Shown here piece after piece: positions 50,760-59,252 of a stretch of DNA of 64,000 nt. The notes beneath the pieces were generated by a model. The model was given only the letters and a program-made list of their open reading frames with translations, made no database searches and was not told where the DNA came from. This DNA comes from an uncultured Oscillospiraceae bacterium (GTDB lineage: Bacteria; Bacillota; Clostridia; Oscillospirales; Oscillospiraceae). The stretch spans positions 8,452 to 72,451 of the forward strand of contig CAKTJC010000013.1 of assembly GCA_934567355.1 (NCBI GenBank). Direction: 5' to 3'. Made by a program: the position numbers and the translations under genes. Numbering within the stretch: the stretch's first letter is position 1; every line of letters begins with the position of its first letter.

Positions 50760-51239
50760 TTACTCCTCGTCCTCTTCGTCGTCTTCGAAGGTGAATTCCA
50801 GAGTCTCGCCGCACTTGTCGCAGACGATGCTTCCGGACTTCAGCACATCCTCATCAAAATCGATGATGTTGCCGCAGGCACACCGGACTTCGTAGATGGT
50901 GGTGTCCTCGTCACCGAAGTCGAAGCCTTCTTCGCCATCGGCATCTTCGTCGGACTCATCTTCATCTTCGTCCTCGTAATCGTCGTCGTAGTCCTCGTAA
51001 TCGTCCTCGTCGTCTTCCTCGTCCAGGATGTAGTCCTCGATGGCGTCCAGATCCTCTTCGATCTCATCCAGCTCGTCGGAGATGGCGATGGTGGTATCCT
51101 CGATATCCACGACCTTTTTGGTCACGTCACCCAGAAGATCCACAATGGCAGCGATCATCTTTCCTTCGTCGGACTCGGTATTCAGCTTCAGGCCATCCAT
51201 CAAGCCCTTGAGATAGGCGGACTTTTCAGAAATCGTCAT
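50760..51239 (-). CDS. CD1247-type acidic protein with zinc ribbon
   Basis: A 159-residue protein. The first 60 residues match the CD1247 N-terminal domain (EKSAYLKGLMDGLKL...IAAIVDLLGD). A very acidic stretch of about 50 Asp/Glu/Tyr residues follows, then a Cys-pair zinc ribbon (VRCACGNIIDF...IVCDKCGETLEF) and an acidic tail. It is widespread in Clostridia with no known function. AAGGAGCAAATGAT precedes the ATG. It follows efp by 28 bases, so a link to translation or to the same transcript is likely. Confidence 0.85.
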   Translation of the reverse strand: MTISEKSAYLKGLMDGLKLNTESDEGKMIAAIVDLLGDVTKKVVDIEDTTIAISDELDEIEEDLDAIEDYILDEEDDEDDYEDYDDDYEDEDEDESDEDADGEEGFDFGDEDTTIYEVRCACGNIIDFDEDVLKSGSIVCDKCGETLEFTFEDDEEDEE

Positions 51240-51267
51240 ATCATTTGCTCCTTATCAATCGGAAAAA

Positions 51268-51831
51268 TCAAGCCTTGGAACGACCCAGATATTCGCCGGT
51301 ACGGGTGTCGATCTGAATCTTGTCGCCCTCGTTGATGAAGAGGGGAACCTTCACCTCAGCGCCGGTCTCAACGGTAGCGGGCTTGGTGACGTTGGTAGCG
51401 GTATTGCCGGCAAAGCCCGGCTCGGTCTTGGTGACCACAAGGTCGGCAAAGTTGGGGGCTTCCACGCCGAATACGCTGCCCTTATAGCTCATGATGACGC
51501 AGGTGTCGTTTTCCTTGACAAACTTGAAGGAATCGTCCAGCACGCTGGCATCCACGGGCATCAGCTCGTAGGTCTCGCCGTCCATGAAGTAGTAGAGGTT
51601 GCCGTCGTTGTAGGAATACTCCATCTTCTTGCGCTCAATGTAAGCAGTGGGGTACTTGGCAGTGGGGTTGAAGCTGGTCTCGGTCACGCCGCCGGTGATG
51701 ACGTTCTTCATCTTCACGCGGACGAAAGCGGCACCCTTGCCGGGCTTGACGTGCTGGAACTCGATGACCTGCATGACCTTGCCGTCCATTTCGAAAGTAA
51801 CGCCGTTTCTGAATTCACTTGCAGAAATCAT
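51268..51831 (-). CDS. efp: Translation elongation factor P
   Basis: A 187-residue three-domain EF-P. The modification loop [13 protein letters not shown] carries the conserved lysine near residue 32, and the C-terminal signature TGEYLGRS is present. It rescues ribosomes stalled on polyproline, which matters for products such as the proline-rich adaptor at 8004-10214 (inference). No lysine-modifying enzyme is encoded nearby. AGGAGG precedes the ATG. The order yqeG-peptidase-efp is common in Firmicutes. Confidence 0.97.
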   Translation of the reverse strand: MISASEFRNGVTFEMDGKVMQVIEFQHVKPGKGAAFVRVKMKNVITGGVTETSFNPTAKYPTAYIERKKMEYSYNDGNLYYFMDGETYELMPVDASVLDDSFKFVKENDTCVIMSYKGSVFGVEAPNFADLVVTKTEPGFAGNTATNVTKPATVETGAEVKVPLFINEGDKIQIDTRTGEYLGRSKA

Positions 51832-51945
51832 GTTTCATATCCTCCTAAGTTATCTTCCCCGAAGGGACAGAAAAGTATGTACAAAATTGCATCGCTTTAT
51901 TTTAACCGATTGACGCTTTTTTTTCAAGGGGAAAATACGATTTTT

Positions 51946-53010
51946 TTACAGAATGAGCAGCTCTTTTGGCAGCTTTGTAAGATTTTCACAGCCCTCCGCC
52001 GTCAAAACTGCCACATCTTCGATGCGCACGCCAAATTTTCCGGGCAGATAGATGCCGGGTTCTGCCGAGCAGACCGCTCCCGCAGGAAGCGGAGACTCGT
52101 TTCGCATGTTCATATTGGGCCCCTCGTGGATTTCCAGACCCACGCCGTGGCCGTAGCTGTGGCCAAAATAGTCGCCGTAACCGGCGTCCGTAATCACCTG
52201 GCGGGCAACGCCGTCCACATATTTTCCGGTCACTCCTGCGCGGGTGGCTGCCAGAGCCTCACACTGGGCTTTGAGCACCACATTGTATACCTTGCGCATT
52301 TCCTCGGTGGCATAGCCGAAGGCAATGGTGCGGGTGGTGTCGGAGCAGTAGCCCTGATACATCACGCCGAAGTCCATGGTCAGGAAGTCCCCCTCCTGAA
52401 TCACCCGGTCGCCCGCCACGCCATGGGGCAGGCTGGTGTTGGGGCCGGACACCACGATGGGGTCAAAGGACAGACCCTGGGCACCGTTTTTATACATGCA
52501 GTAGATAAGCTCCGCCTGGACTTCCAGCTCGGTCATGCCTACCTTCAGCCGGGGCAGTGCCTCCAGCAGGGCGGCATCGGCAATCTGCTGGGCCTTGCGC
52601 AGGCGCTCCAGCTCCCACTCCTCCTTCACATCCCGGAAGGCGCGGATTTTCTCGTTGTAGGGAACCATCTTCGCATTCAGACTCTCCTGGAAGCGGGCGC
52701 ACTGCCCTGCGGTGATGTATTCTTCCTCATAGCCCAGGGTGTGGATGCCGAAATCCGCAATGGCCTGGTTGATAAGCAGGGCGTAGTTGCGCCCCCGGTC
52801 GGTCATAATGACCTCAAAATTGTGGATATTATTGGTGGCGGACTCAATATAGCGGCTGTCGGTGAAATAGCGGCAGCCCTTCTTGGAGACAACTGCCATG
52901 CCCTCGGCAATGTCAAACTCCGCGCCGTAATGGCGGCTGTAGCGGGAGGTCAGCAGCAGGCCGTCCACCTGGTCATTCAAGATGGACAGATACTTTTCAA
53001 GATTTTTCAT
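51946..53010 (-). CDS. M24 family Xaa-Pro aminopeptidase
   Basis: A 354-residue pita-bread-fold peptidase with a creatinase-N domain (residues 1-125) and catalytic domain. The five metal ligands are in LTMDFGVMYQGYCSDTTRT (two Asp), GHSYGHGVGLEIHEGP (His), CSAEPGIYL (Glu) and GVRIEDV (Glu). It releases N-terminal residues before proline in the cytosol. ATG 53010 has CAGGAG upstream and overlaps the yqeG gene by 14 bases; an earlier ATG at 53061 lies deep in yqeG. Confidence 0.93.
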   Translation of the reverse strand: MKNLEKYLSILNDQVDGLLLTSRYSRHYGAEFDIAEGMAVVSKKGCRYFTDSRYIESATNNIHNFEVIMTDRGRNYALLINQAIADFGIHTLGYEEEYITAGQCARFQESLNAKMVPYNEKIRAFRDVKEEWELERLRKAQQIADAALLEALPRLKVGMTELEVQAELIYCMYKNGAQGLSFDPIVVSGPNTSLPHGVAGDRVIQEGDFLTMDFGVMYQGYCSDTTRTIAFGYATEEMRKVYNVVLKAQCEALAATRAGVTGKYVDGVARQVITDAGYGDYFGHSYGHGVGLEIHEGPNMNMRNESPLPAGAVCSAEPGIYLPGKFGVRIEDVAVLTAEGCENLTKLPKELLIL

Positions 53011-53509
53011 ATTCGATTCTCCTGTTCTTTGCCATGGCAATGAAGGGCAGCTCCAAAACATGGCGGGCCTTCAGCCAGAAATTGTGATTGTTGATGGCAC
53101 TGACCAGGATAGAGGTGACTCCCTGGCAGTTTGCACCCAGCGTATCGGTGTAGATCTGGTCGCCGACCAGCGCTGCCTGACTTGCGGGAATTCCGTATTT
53201 TTGCAGGCACTCACGAATCCCCTTGGCAAAGGGCTTCTTTGCGTGGGTGATGCAGTCCAGGCCATGGGCGGCGCAGAATTTCTTTACCCGGTCGCGCTTG
53301 CTGTTGGAAACGATGCACAGCTGAATCCCTGTATTTTTCATGGATTCCAGCCATGCTTCCATTTTCTCGGTTGGAACATTGGTGGTGTAGGGGACGATGG
53401 TGTTGTCAAAGTCCAGCATCAGCAGCCGGATGCGTTTTTGCCGCAGCAGCGCCGGGGTAATTTCGGGCAGCTCCCGGGCGATGATCTTTGGCAGCAGGGA
53501 TAGGGACAT
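52997..53509 (-). CDS. yqeG: YqeG-family HAD phosphatase
   Basis: A 170-residue HAD-IIIA phosphatase with motif I LMLDFDNTIVPY, motif II IVSNSKRDRV, the lysine in HAKKPFAKGI and motif IV LVGDQIYTDTLGAN. The family relates to phosphatidylglycerophosphate phosphatase (yeast Gep4), and a role in phospholipid synthesis is possible. ATG 53509 has GGAGG five bases upstream; the longer start at 53521 contains this site. It begins the yqeG-peptidase-efp-CD1247 run, with repeat copy 4 directly upstream. Confidence 0.9.
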   Translation of the reverse strand: MSLSLLPKIIARELPEITPALLRQKRIRLLMLDFDNTIVPYTTNVPTEKMEAWLESMKNTGIQLCIVSNSKRDRVKKFCAAHGLDCITHAKKPFAKGIRECLQKYGIPASQAALVGDQIYTDTLGANCQGVTSILVSAINNHNFWLKARHVLELPFIAMAKNRRIEYEKS

Positions 53510-53536
53510 ATCGGCCTCCATGGATTCATAGAATAC

Positions 53537-53701
53537 AGGGAACCTCTGAATAAATCGACTTCGGCTGAGCAGCGGATCTTTTTCCCTGGCTGTGCGGTTT
53601 CAAAAGTGGGAAATACATACAGTATTCCGCCACTTTTGAAACCTTCATCCAGTGAAAAATCTTTCGCTGTCAGCTCTTGCCGATTTATTCAGAGCTTCCA
53701 T
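53537..53701 (+). repeat. MITE-like repeat, copy 4 (full length)
   Basis: A 165-bp element starting AGGGAACCTCTGAATAAATCG-like (53537-53557) and ending CGATTTATTCAGAGCTTCCAT. It has the same order of parts as copy 2. Its inner hairpin is GGTTTCAAAAGTGG (53596-53609) with CCACTTTTGAAACC (53630-53643), a perfect 14-bp stem around GGAAATACATACAGTATTCC. It separates yqeG from the divergent gene at 53735. Confidence 0.88.
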
Positions 53702-53734
53702 AGAGCATTATACCACGGGAAGGGGGTTTTGTCC

Positions 53735-54445
53735 ATGGCAATCCCGCAATACCTGGCGATGACGGCGGCAGAGATGCTGGGCAGCCCGCCGCTGCCCGAA
53801 AAATGCGCCTGGATGGCGTGCCATTTTTCTCCCTATTCCACGGGGCTTTGCAATCTTCCCTCCGTCCTCCCGCCGGGAAGCCTGCTGATTTTCAATGACC
53901 GCACGCCTATCCACGGCCATGACCCGATGCGCATCTGCCGGGAGCTGACCGAGGCGCTGGAAGGGTTGCACTGCGCGGGGCTGCTGCTGGATTTTCAGAA
54001 TCCGCCCAGCCGGGAATCACAGGCGCTGGTCGCATGCCTGGTGGAGCAATTGAAATTCCCCATGGGTATTTCGCCGGATTATTCCGTGGAGCCTGCCGCC
54101 GTATTTGCCCCGCCGGTGCCCACGGATACGCCGGTCACGGATTACCTCGCGCGCTGGAAGGGAAGAAGGGTCTGGCTGGAAGCAGCATTGGAGGGACAAA
54201 CCATCACGCTCACTGCCTCCGGCACACAGTGCAGCGCCAACCCGTCCCCACCGGATGCACCGGCCTTTGCGGATGAAGCGCTGCATTGCCATTATAAAAT
54301 AGAGGAAAAACAGGACGCAGTCGTATTTCGCACCTGGCGGACGCGGGACGATCTTTCCGCCCTCCTGGAGGAAGCGGAGCGCCTGAACGTCAAGCTGTCC
54401 GTCGGATTGTACCAGGAGCTTAGTACACAATGTCGATCAACTTAA
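53735..54445 (+). CDS. Conserved-looking protein of unknown function
   Basis: A 236-residue soluble protein without a recognised family. It has an ordered, slightly hydrophobic N-terminal half (LPPGSLLIFNDRTPIHGHDP, LHCAGLLLDFQNPPSRESQ) that reads like an alpha/beta barrel or hydrolase fold, and no membrane segment. AAGGGGG lies about 9 bases before ATG 53735. The coding potential is supported by RBS, codon use and lack of competing frames, but its last 26 bases overlap the end of the convergent PHP gene. Repeat copy 4 ends 33 bases upstream, so its promoter is close to or inside that repeat. Confidence 0.6.
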   Translation: MAIPQYLAMTAAEMLGSPPLPEKCAWMACHFSPYSTGLCNLPSVLPPGSLLIFNDRTPIHGHDPMRICRELTEALEGLHCAGLLLDFQNPPSRESQALVACLVEQLKFPMGISPDYSVEPAAVFAPPVPTDTPVTDYLARWKGRRVWLEAALEGQTITLTASGTQCSANPSPPDAPAFADEALHCHYKIEEKQDAVVFRTWRTRDDLSALLEEAERLNVKLSVGLYQELSTQCRST

Positions 54446-55109
54446 CCTTCCCCTCGCGCAGGAAGCGAAGATAGTCCTCCGGCGTTTTCAGCGGCTCCGG
54501 GAACTCCACGCCGCTGCCGTAGAGCTGGGTGACCTTGTGGCTGTCCGATCCGGCGGTGGCAGGCAGATCAAACATATCGGCATAGGCGAATGCCCGCTGA
54601 TTCATTTTCCTGCCGTCGTCGCCCAGATGTGCGCCGTTGATGGCCTCCACACCGTCAATATCCCGGGGAAAGAGTTGGAAATGGTCGATGTAGCCCCGCT
54701 CCCGGAAGGGATGTGCCTGAATGATGAAGCCGCCGCCCTCGTGCATTTTCCGGAGCGCCGTGCGGGGGTCGCCCCGGTCGATGTCCTCGTGTTCGAGAAG
54801 CCACTGCTTATCCAGATTGTACACCAGAAATTCCGCCCCCTGATAGGCGTATTCGAAGCCAAAAAATACCTGCAGACCGATTTTCTCCCCTTCATCCCGG
54901 GCGTGTTCATACCCCAGGCAGAACCGACGGATTTTTTCCGCCCAGGGCAGCTCCCGGGGTACGGCGGAGTTGCCGTTGAAAAAATGGTCAGTGACGAAAA
55001 TCCCCGTATACCCGGCCTCTTTGTGTGCCCGTGCCATTTCTGCGCCGGTGGAGCTGGAGCAGGCGCTTGCCTCTGCGGTGTGCATGTGTGTTTCATATCG
55101 ATAGCCCAT
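54420..55109 (-). CDS. PHP-domain phosphoesterase
   Basis: A 229-residue PHP metallo-hydrolase. Metal ligands are seen in YETHMHTAEASACS (two His), FVTDHFF (Asp, His), FGFEYAY (Glu), IQAHPFRERG (His) and ATAGSDSHK (Asp, His). Relatives include RNase AM and histidinol-phosphatase-like enzymes; the substrate is open. The ATG is preceded by GAGGAACGATC. It has a promoter at 55143-55171 and overlaps the 3' end of the gene at 53735. Confidence 0.88.
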   Translation of the reverse strand: MGYRYETHMHTAEASACSSSTGAEMARAHKEAGYTGIFVTDHFFNGNSAVPRELPWAEKIRRFCLGYEHARDEGEKIGLQVFFGFEYAYQGAEFLVYNLDKQWLLEHEDIDRGDPRTALRKMHEGGGFIIQAHPFRERGYIDHFQLFPRDIDGVEAINGAHLGDDGRKMNQRAFAYADMFDLPATAGSDSHKVTQLYGSGVEFPEPLKTPEDYLRFLREGKVKLIDIVY

Positions 55110-55142
55110 GATCGTTCCTCTTTGTCTTTTCGTAATGGCTTA

Positions 55143-55171
55143 ACCCTACCACAGCGCCCATCCTTTGTCAA
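55143..55171 (-). promoter_or_regulatory. Promoter for PHP-domain gene
   Basis: TTGACA (55166-55171) and TAGGGT (55143-55148) have a 17-base spacer on the minus strand. Confidence 0.6.
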
Positions 55172-55197
55172 GTGGCGGCGAAAATCGAAACTACAAT

Positions 55198-55231
55198 ATA
55201 AAAATCAGCCGATACTGCACCGGCTGATTTT
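55198..55231 (-). terminator. Terminator after LRR lipoprotein 2
   Basis: AATCAGCCG and CGGCTGATT form the stem; on the minus strand the sequence continues as TTTTTATATTG. Confidence 0.75.
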
Positions 55232-55244
55232 CGTATGTCCGTTG

Positions 55245-56837
55245 TTATTTCGCGTTTTCCTGAGCACGGATCAGAGCATCTACCTGATCCAGGTTAAAGA
55301 CCTCACGTACCTTCTTGTAGAACTCCGTGTAGTGATAACCGTTATCGGTATACCGCCAACCGGCGCCCGCATAGGGATCGCTTCCGGTGAACACGGCAGT
55401 GGCATCCGGATGGATCTCTTTGAACTGGTTCTGCTCATCCGCTCCTACACGGGTCTTCTTGCAGAAGAGGTTCTGGATGTCCAGACCGTCCAGCGGCATC
55501 AGACTGCTGACCTTGGTATAGCAGATGTTCAGATATTTCAAACTGGCACATCCGGACAGGGGAGAGATGTCAGAAAGCTTAAGACAGTTCGCCAGCTCCA
55601 AATACTCCAGCTTCTTGCAGTTTTCAAAGCCGGAGAGATCGCTGGCCGCACAGCCGGAGAGAATCAGAATTTCCAGATCGGGCATATACCCGATGAAGCT
55701 CAGGTCCGTCAGGGTATCGTTGTGTCCCATGTCGATATATTTGGCGCTGCGAACATACTTCAGCTCACTGCAGGTGGAGTCTGTCACATTGTAAACCGAG
55801 CGGATGGTCGTCGCGTTGGTCAGGGCAGTGTAGCGGCTGTCAGTGCCGTAGTATACCCGCCATACCAGATCCACATTGTCAAAATCTGCACGGATGGAGG
55901 CCAACAGCTCGCTGCTCAGCCCGCAGCGGTCGAGAATCAGCGTGGAACCGGGGGACATGATGCTCAATGCTTCCCGGATTTCCGGCTCAGCATCGGGGGT
56001 AAGGCTCAGCCTTTCAAAACGGATCGTCTCGTCAGACGTGGATACCGTCCGGCCGAAAAGGCTGAAAACATAATGGAACCGCACATCCGGCGCGGCCTCT
56101 ACCAGCTGCTTTACGTCCTGGCGGGAGAGTGCGCAGGTGCCGGAATCGTTCATCAGTTCCGCATAATTCAGATTCGGCAGCGCTTCCAGCATCCCGATGA
56201 CGGAGGAAATCTCATCCACGGTCATCCCTGCCAGGTTCACGCTTTCGGTTTCCTCGCCGAACTCCATACCCCGGAATCCCACGGTGTAGGTGATGCTTAC
56301 GTCGGGATAGGTACTGCGCAGATTTTCAATTTCAGCATAGCTCAGCGTGGTGCGTGGGAGCTGCAGGCTTTTCAGCCGGGGCAGATACACCAGATTGGTG
56401 CGCAATGTCTGAAAAGTCAGTCCCTCACCGGGGAGGGAAATGTCCTCTGCCCAGCTGACGATCGAGGTGGAACCGAAATCCACCGTATAAGCAACATCCA
56501 CCTGGGGATGATTCTGTATGTACACCATGATCGCTGTGTAGCAGGTGCTCCCGGAAAGATCCAAAACCTTCAGATTGGGGTATTCCTCCAGGTCCCGGAT
56601 GGTGTTTTCCGTCACAATCGTAGAGAGCATCTCCACGTCCGTCCTGTCTACCGACTCCGTAGCAGCGTTCCATTCTTCCGGAATCACCGAAATTGTTTCC
56701 CCCTCGGGATTCACCGGAATCGTTGCTGCCGTGGTAACGGCATTTTGCCCCGACTTGGGAAAAAGCTCTGCACAGCCGGTGAGAATCGGCAGCAGGCAGA
56801 GCAAAAAAAAGAAGTATTTTATCTGAATCCGTTTCAT
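55245..56837 (-). CDS. Leucine-rich-repeat lipoprotein 2
   Basis: A 530-residue surface lipoprotein, paralogous to the product of 11769-13259. The signal ends in LPILTGC. The body repeats the same plan: a TVLDLSGSTCYTAIM-like unit near residue 95, degenerate repeats in the middle, then canonical LRR units (MPDLEILILSGCAASDLSGF, CKKLEYLELANCLKLSDISP, CASLKYLNICYTKVSSLMPL) and a tail with YAGAGWRYTDNGYHY. ATG 56837 has GGAGG 11 bases upstream. It is monocistronic with its own promoter and terminator. Confidence 0.85.
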   Translation of the reverse strand: MKRIQIKYFFFLLCLLPILTGCAELFPKSGQNAVTTAATIPVNPEGETISVIPEEWNAATESVDRTDVEMLSTIVTENTIRDLEEYPNLKVLDLSGSTCYTAIMVYIQNHPQVDVAYTVDFGSTSIVSWAEDISLPGEGLTFQTLRTNLVYLPRLKSLQLPRTTLSYAEIENLRSTYPDVSITYTVGFRGMEFGEETESVNLAGMTVDEISSVIGMLEALPNLNYAELMNDSGTCALSRQDVKQLVEAAPDVRFHYVFSLFGRTVSTSDETIRFERLSLTPDAEPEIREALSIMSPGSTLILDRCGLSSELLASIRADFDNVDLVWRVYYGTDSRYTALTNATTIRSVYNVTDSTCSELKYVRSAKYIDMGHNDTLTDLSFIGYMPDLEILILSGCAASDLSGFENCKKLEYLELANCLKLSDISPLSGCASLKYLNICYTKVSSLMPLDGLDIQNLFCKKTRVGADEQNQFKEIHPDATAVFTGSDPYAGAGWRYTDNGYHYTEFYKKVREVFNLDQVDALIRAQENAK

Positions 56838-56873
56838 CCGTTCACGGCCTCCGGGCAACACAATGTAACCCAC

Positions 56874-56902
56874 ACTATATCATAGCGAAATCGAAATTGC
56901 AA
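56874..56902 (-). promoter_or_regulatory. Promoter for LRR lipoprotein 2
   Basis: TTGCAA (56897-56902) and TATAGT (56874-56879) have a 17-base spacer on the minus strand. Confidence 0.65.
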
Positions 56903-56960
56903 GGAATTGGACGAATGTTTTGCAAATCTTAAAGAATTAAAACACTGTTCCTTTTTCGAT

Positions 56961-56997
56961 AAAAGCAAAACGCGGACAGCCCATGAGCCATCCGCGT
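56961..56997 (-). terminator. Terminator after serine recombinase
   Basis: ACGCGGA and TCCGCGT (56970-56997) pair across a 14-base loop; on the minus strand TTTTGCTTTTATCG follows. The left edge of the accessory island must lie between the LRR promoter and this point. Confidence 0.65.
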
Positions 56998-57008
56998 CAA
57001 GCGCTTTT

Positions 57009-58697
57009 TTACTGCATGCTCTGCTCGTAGGACTCGATCATCTTCTTGAACGTGTGACCCGTAGAACCCGCGGGATTTGCCCGCCGTTTTAGCTTTCCCA
57101 GGTACTTTTCGCAGGTATCCCCGGTGAAAATCTTGATGTCCAGCCGCAGAGTGTTATCATCCTCCGGTGTGACATAAATTCTGTCGATGAAGGTGTCAAT
57201 AAAATCCTTTGTGATAGCCTCGGTCTGGCACTGCTTCTCCGCGTCCCGAAGGACTTTGCGAAGGTGCTCCATATTGGCACGGAACTCCTCGCTGGATTCC
57301 TGCTGGTCTTTCAGCTCCAGGAGCGCCTGCTCGCCGGATTTGATTTCCTGGTTGCACTGGGCGGTCATGGCCTTGAAATCCGCCGGTGTGATGCTCTCCA
57401 GGGTTACCAGCTCCAATAGCTTGGACTTCTTCTTTTGGGCAAGTTCAATGTTTGCCTGGGCTTCCTCGATTTTCTTTTCCAGATTGCCGTCACAGGTCAT
57501 GCTGCGGTACATCCGCTCGTACTCCGCAATCATAGCGGCGGAAGCCTGCCGGGTGTCCCGGAACACCTCAAAGAGCAGGGGAACCAGCTCCTTTTCGTAG
57601 ATGGGGAAGGAATCGCAGGCATCTGCGACGGACTTAATTTTGTTGGAACATACCCATTTGCTGTTTTGATTGCCCAGCTTGTCCTTGGATTCCCGGCGGT
57701 AGTAGGCGGTGCCGCAGTGGGTGCAGAAGAGCTTGCCGGTGAGCAGATTGGCGTGATTGCAGATGCCCTGCCGGTTTTTTACATCCTCGCTTCTGCGCAG
57801 CAGCACGGCATTGGCCTTTTCCCACAGCTCCTCGGAGACGATGGCTGGAACAATTTGCCCGGTTTCATCTTTGAACATGACCCATTCCTCCGGCGGGAGA
57901 AATTTCTGTTTCTTGGTGAACATATCCACCACTTTGACCTTGTTGCCGACGTAGTAGCCCTTGTATTTGGGATTGGAAATCATATTGGACATGGTGGTGT
58001 GGGCGATTTTCTTGCCGTTCAGGTTCCGGTAGCCTTTCTCCCAGAACAGGTTTTCGATCTGCTTCATGGAGTAAGCTCCAGTTGCATAGAGGGTGAAAAG
58101 CTCCCGCACCATGGGGGCCTGAGTTTCATCGATGACAAGGCGGCCATCGTCTTTGGTGTAACCAAAAATTCGGGAGTTGCCCAGGACAACGCTCTGCTTA
58201 ATGGCCTGCTGGTGGCCGAATTTGACACGGGAGCTGAGCTTCCGTAGCTCGTCCTGGGCGATGGAGGACATGATGGAAAGGCGCAGCTCGGCATCCTCGT
58301 CCAGGGTGTTGATGTTGTCGTTCTGAAAGAATACGCCGACGCCACTGGACAGCAGCTGGCGGGTGAACTGAATGGAATCCAGGGTGTTTCGGGCGAAGCG
58401 GGAGATCTCCTTTGTAATCACAAAGTCGAATTTCCCGGAAGCGGCATCCTCTACCATGCGGTTAAAATCCTCCCGGTGCCTGGTGGAAGCACCGGAAATG
58501 CCCTCGTCGATATAGCCCGGGACAAAGGTCCAGGCGGGATTTTTCTTGATGAAGTCCTCGTAATAGCCAATCTGATTGCCCAGAGAATTCAGCTGCTCAT
58601 CGGATTCGGAGGAGACACGGGCATAGAACGTGACCCGCAGAGGAAGGTCATAAATGGTCTTGGTGCGGAGAAGCTGCCGTATGTTGTGTATATCCAT
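57009..58697 (-). CDS. Large serine recombinase (resolvase/invertase superfamily)
   Basis: A 562-residue large serine recombinase. The catalytic resolvase domain (residues about 20-165) has the active-site serine in VTFYARVSSESDEQ and KEISRFARNTLDSIQFTRQL. A recombinase domain (about 175-285), a zinc-ribbon domain (LFCTHCGTAYYRRESK...WVCSNK), and a coiled coil (about 390-470) follow. It resembles TnpX/Tn4451-type transposases of Clostridial mobile elements and would excise and integrate the island to its right. No RBS is strong; the promoter is at 58737-58765. Confidence 0.93.
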   Translation of the reverse strand: MDIHNIRQLLRTKTIYDLPLRVTFYARVSSESDEQLNSLGNQIGYYEDFIKKNPAWTFVPGYIDEGISGASTRHREDFNRMVEDAASGKFDFVITKEISRFARNTLDSIQFTRQLLSSGVGVFFQNDNINTLDEDAELRLSIMSSIAQDELRKLSSRVKFGHQQAIKQSVVLGNSRIFGYTKDDGRLVIDETQAPMVRELFTLYATGAYSMKQIENLFWEKGYRNLNGKKIAHTTMSNMISNPKYKGYYVGNKVKVVDMFTKKQKFLPPEEWVMFKDETGQIVPAIVSEELWEKANAVLLRRSEDVKNRQGICNHANLLTGKLFCTHCGTAYYRRESKDKLGNQNSKWVCSNKIKSVADACDSFPIYEKELVPLLFEVFRDTRQASAAMIAEYERMYRSMTCDGNLEKKIEEAQANIELAQKKKSKLLELVTLESITPADFKAMTAQCNQEIKSGEQALLELKDQQESSEEFRANMEHLRKVLRDAEKQCQTEAITKDFIDTFIDRIYVTPEDDNTLRLDIKIFTGDTCEKYLGKLKRRANPAGSTGHTFKKMIESYEQSMQ

Positions 58698-58736
58698 GGT
58701 GTACCTCTAAAGTTCGTTGTATCATGTTCTATAATT

Positions 58737-58765
58737 ATGATAGCATATATTGCGAAATATTACAA
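58737..58765 (-). promoter_or_regulatory. Promoter for serine recombinase
   Basis: TTGTAA (58760-58765) and TATCAT (58737-58742) have a 17-base spacer on the minus strand. Confidence 0.6.
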
Positions 58766-58826
58766 CCCAAAATTGACTGGAAAAAGCGGCAACCCGTCGC
58801 CGGATTGCCGCCCGTTTGGTTTCAAG

Positions 58827-59006
58827 CTACCGTTCCATGGAAGTGGCCCGATTTTTGATTTTGATCCGCATACGGTTCCGCTGATCCTCCGTAATCAGGC
58901 CCTTGGCGTAGAGCGTGTCGTTATAATAGGTCAGCCACAGCTGCTGAATGGTGGCCTGGATGGTCTGCTCGTTTGGTTTCGGATGGTTTTCATTGTTTTC
59001 TGCCAT
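58827..59006 (-). CDS. Small recombinase-associated protein
   Basis: A 59-residue basic, helical protein (TIQATIQQLWLTYYNDTLYAKGLITEDQRNRMRIKI). Short proteins with a YNDTLYAKGLITE pattern are often seen next to large serine recombinases in Firmicutes mobile elements, possibly as directionality or helper factors; that role is inference. ATG 59006 has AGGGGG eight bases upstream. It runs in the same direction as the recombinase, 129 bases from its start. Confidence 0.65.
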   Translation of the reverse strand: MAENNENHPKPNEQTIQATIQQLWLTYYNDTLYAKGLITEDQRNRMRIKIKNRATSMER

Positions 59007-59252
59007 AGTAAACCCCCTGTGCATTTCCTAGTTTTCCCGGGATGAAAGCTCTTTATGCGCCTGTGCGCTAAGCAGAAACCTGAAGGTGTCACCGGGGCCG
59101 CTCAGGCTGCGATAGAATCTGTTTGCGATATTCAGTTGTCATGTACAGGAAAATAGGGGGTGTGATGCAACGGTCTCAGTGTGTCTGGAGGGAGCCGGTT
59201 TGCTCGGAAGCTCCCCTTTATTCTTTCGTATTTTATTCAATCTTTATTTCTT

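Noticed and set aside
50800..51020. GTC/ATC-rich stretch as a DNA repeat
   Set aside because: It is the coding sequence for the acidic Asp/Glu region of the CD1247-type protein, explained by amino acid content.
54537..56885. 782-codon open frame on the plus strand
   Set aside because: It spans the PHP gene, an intergenic terminator and the LRR lipoprotein in antisense; no RBS or domain.
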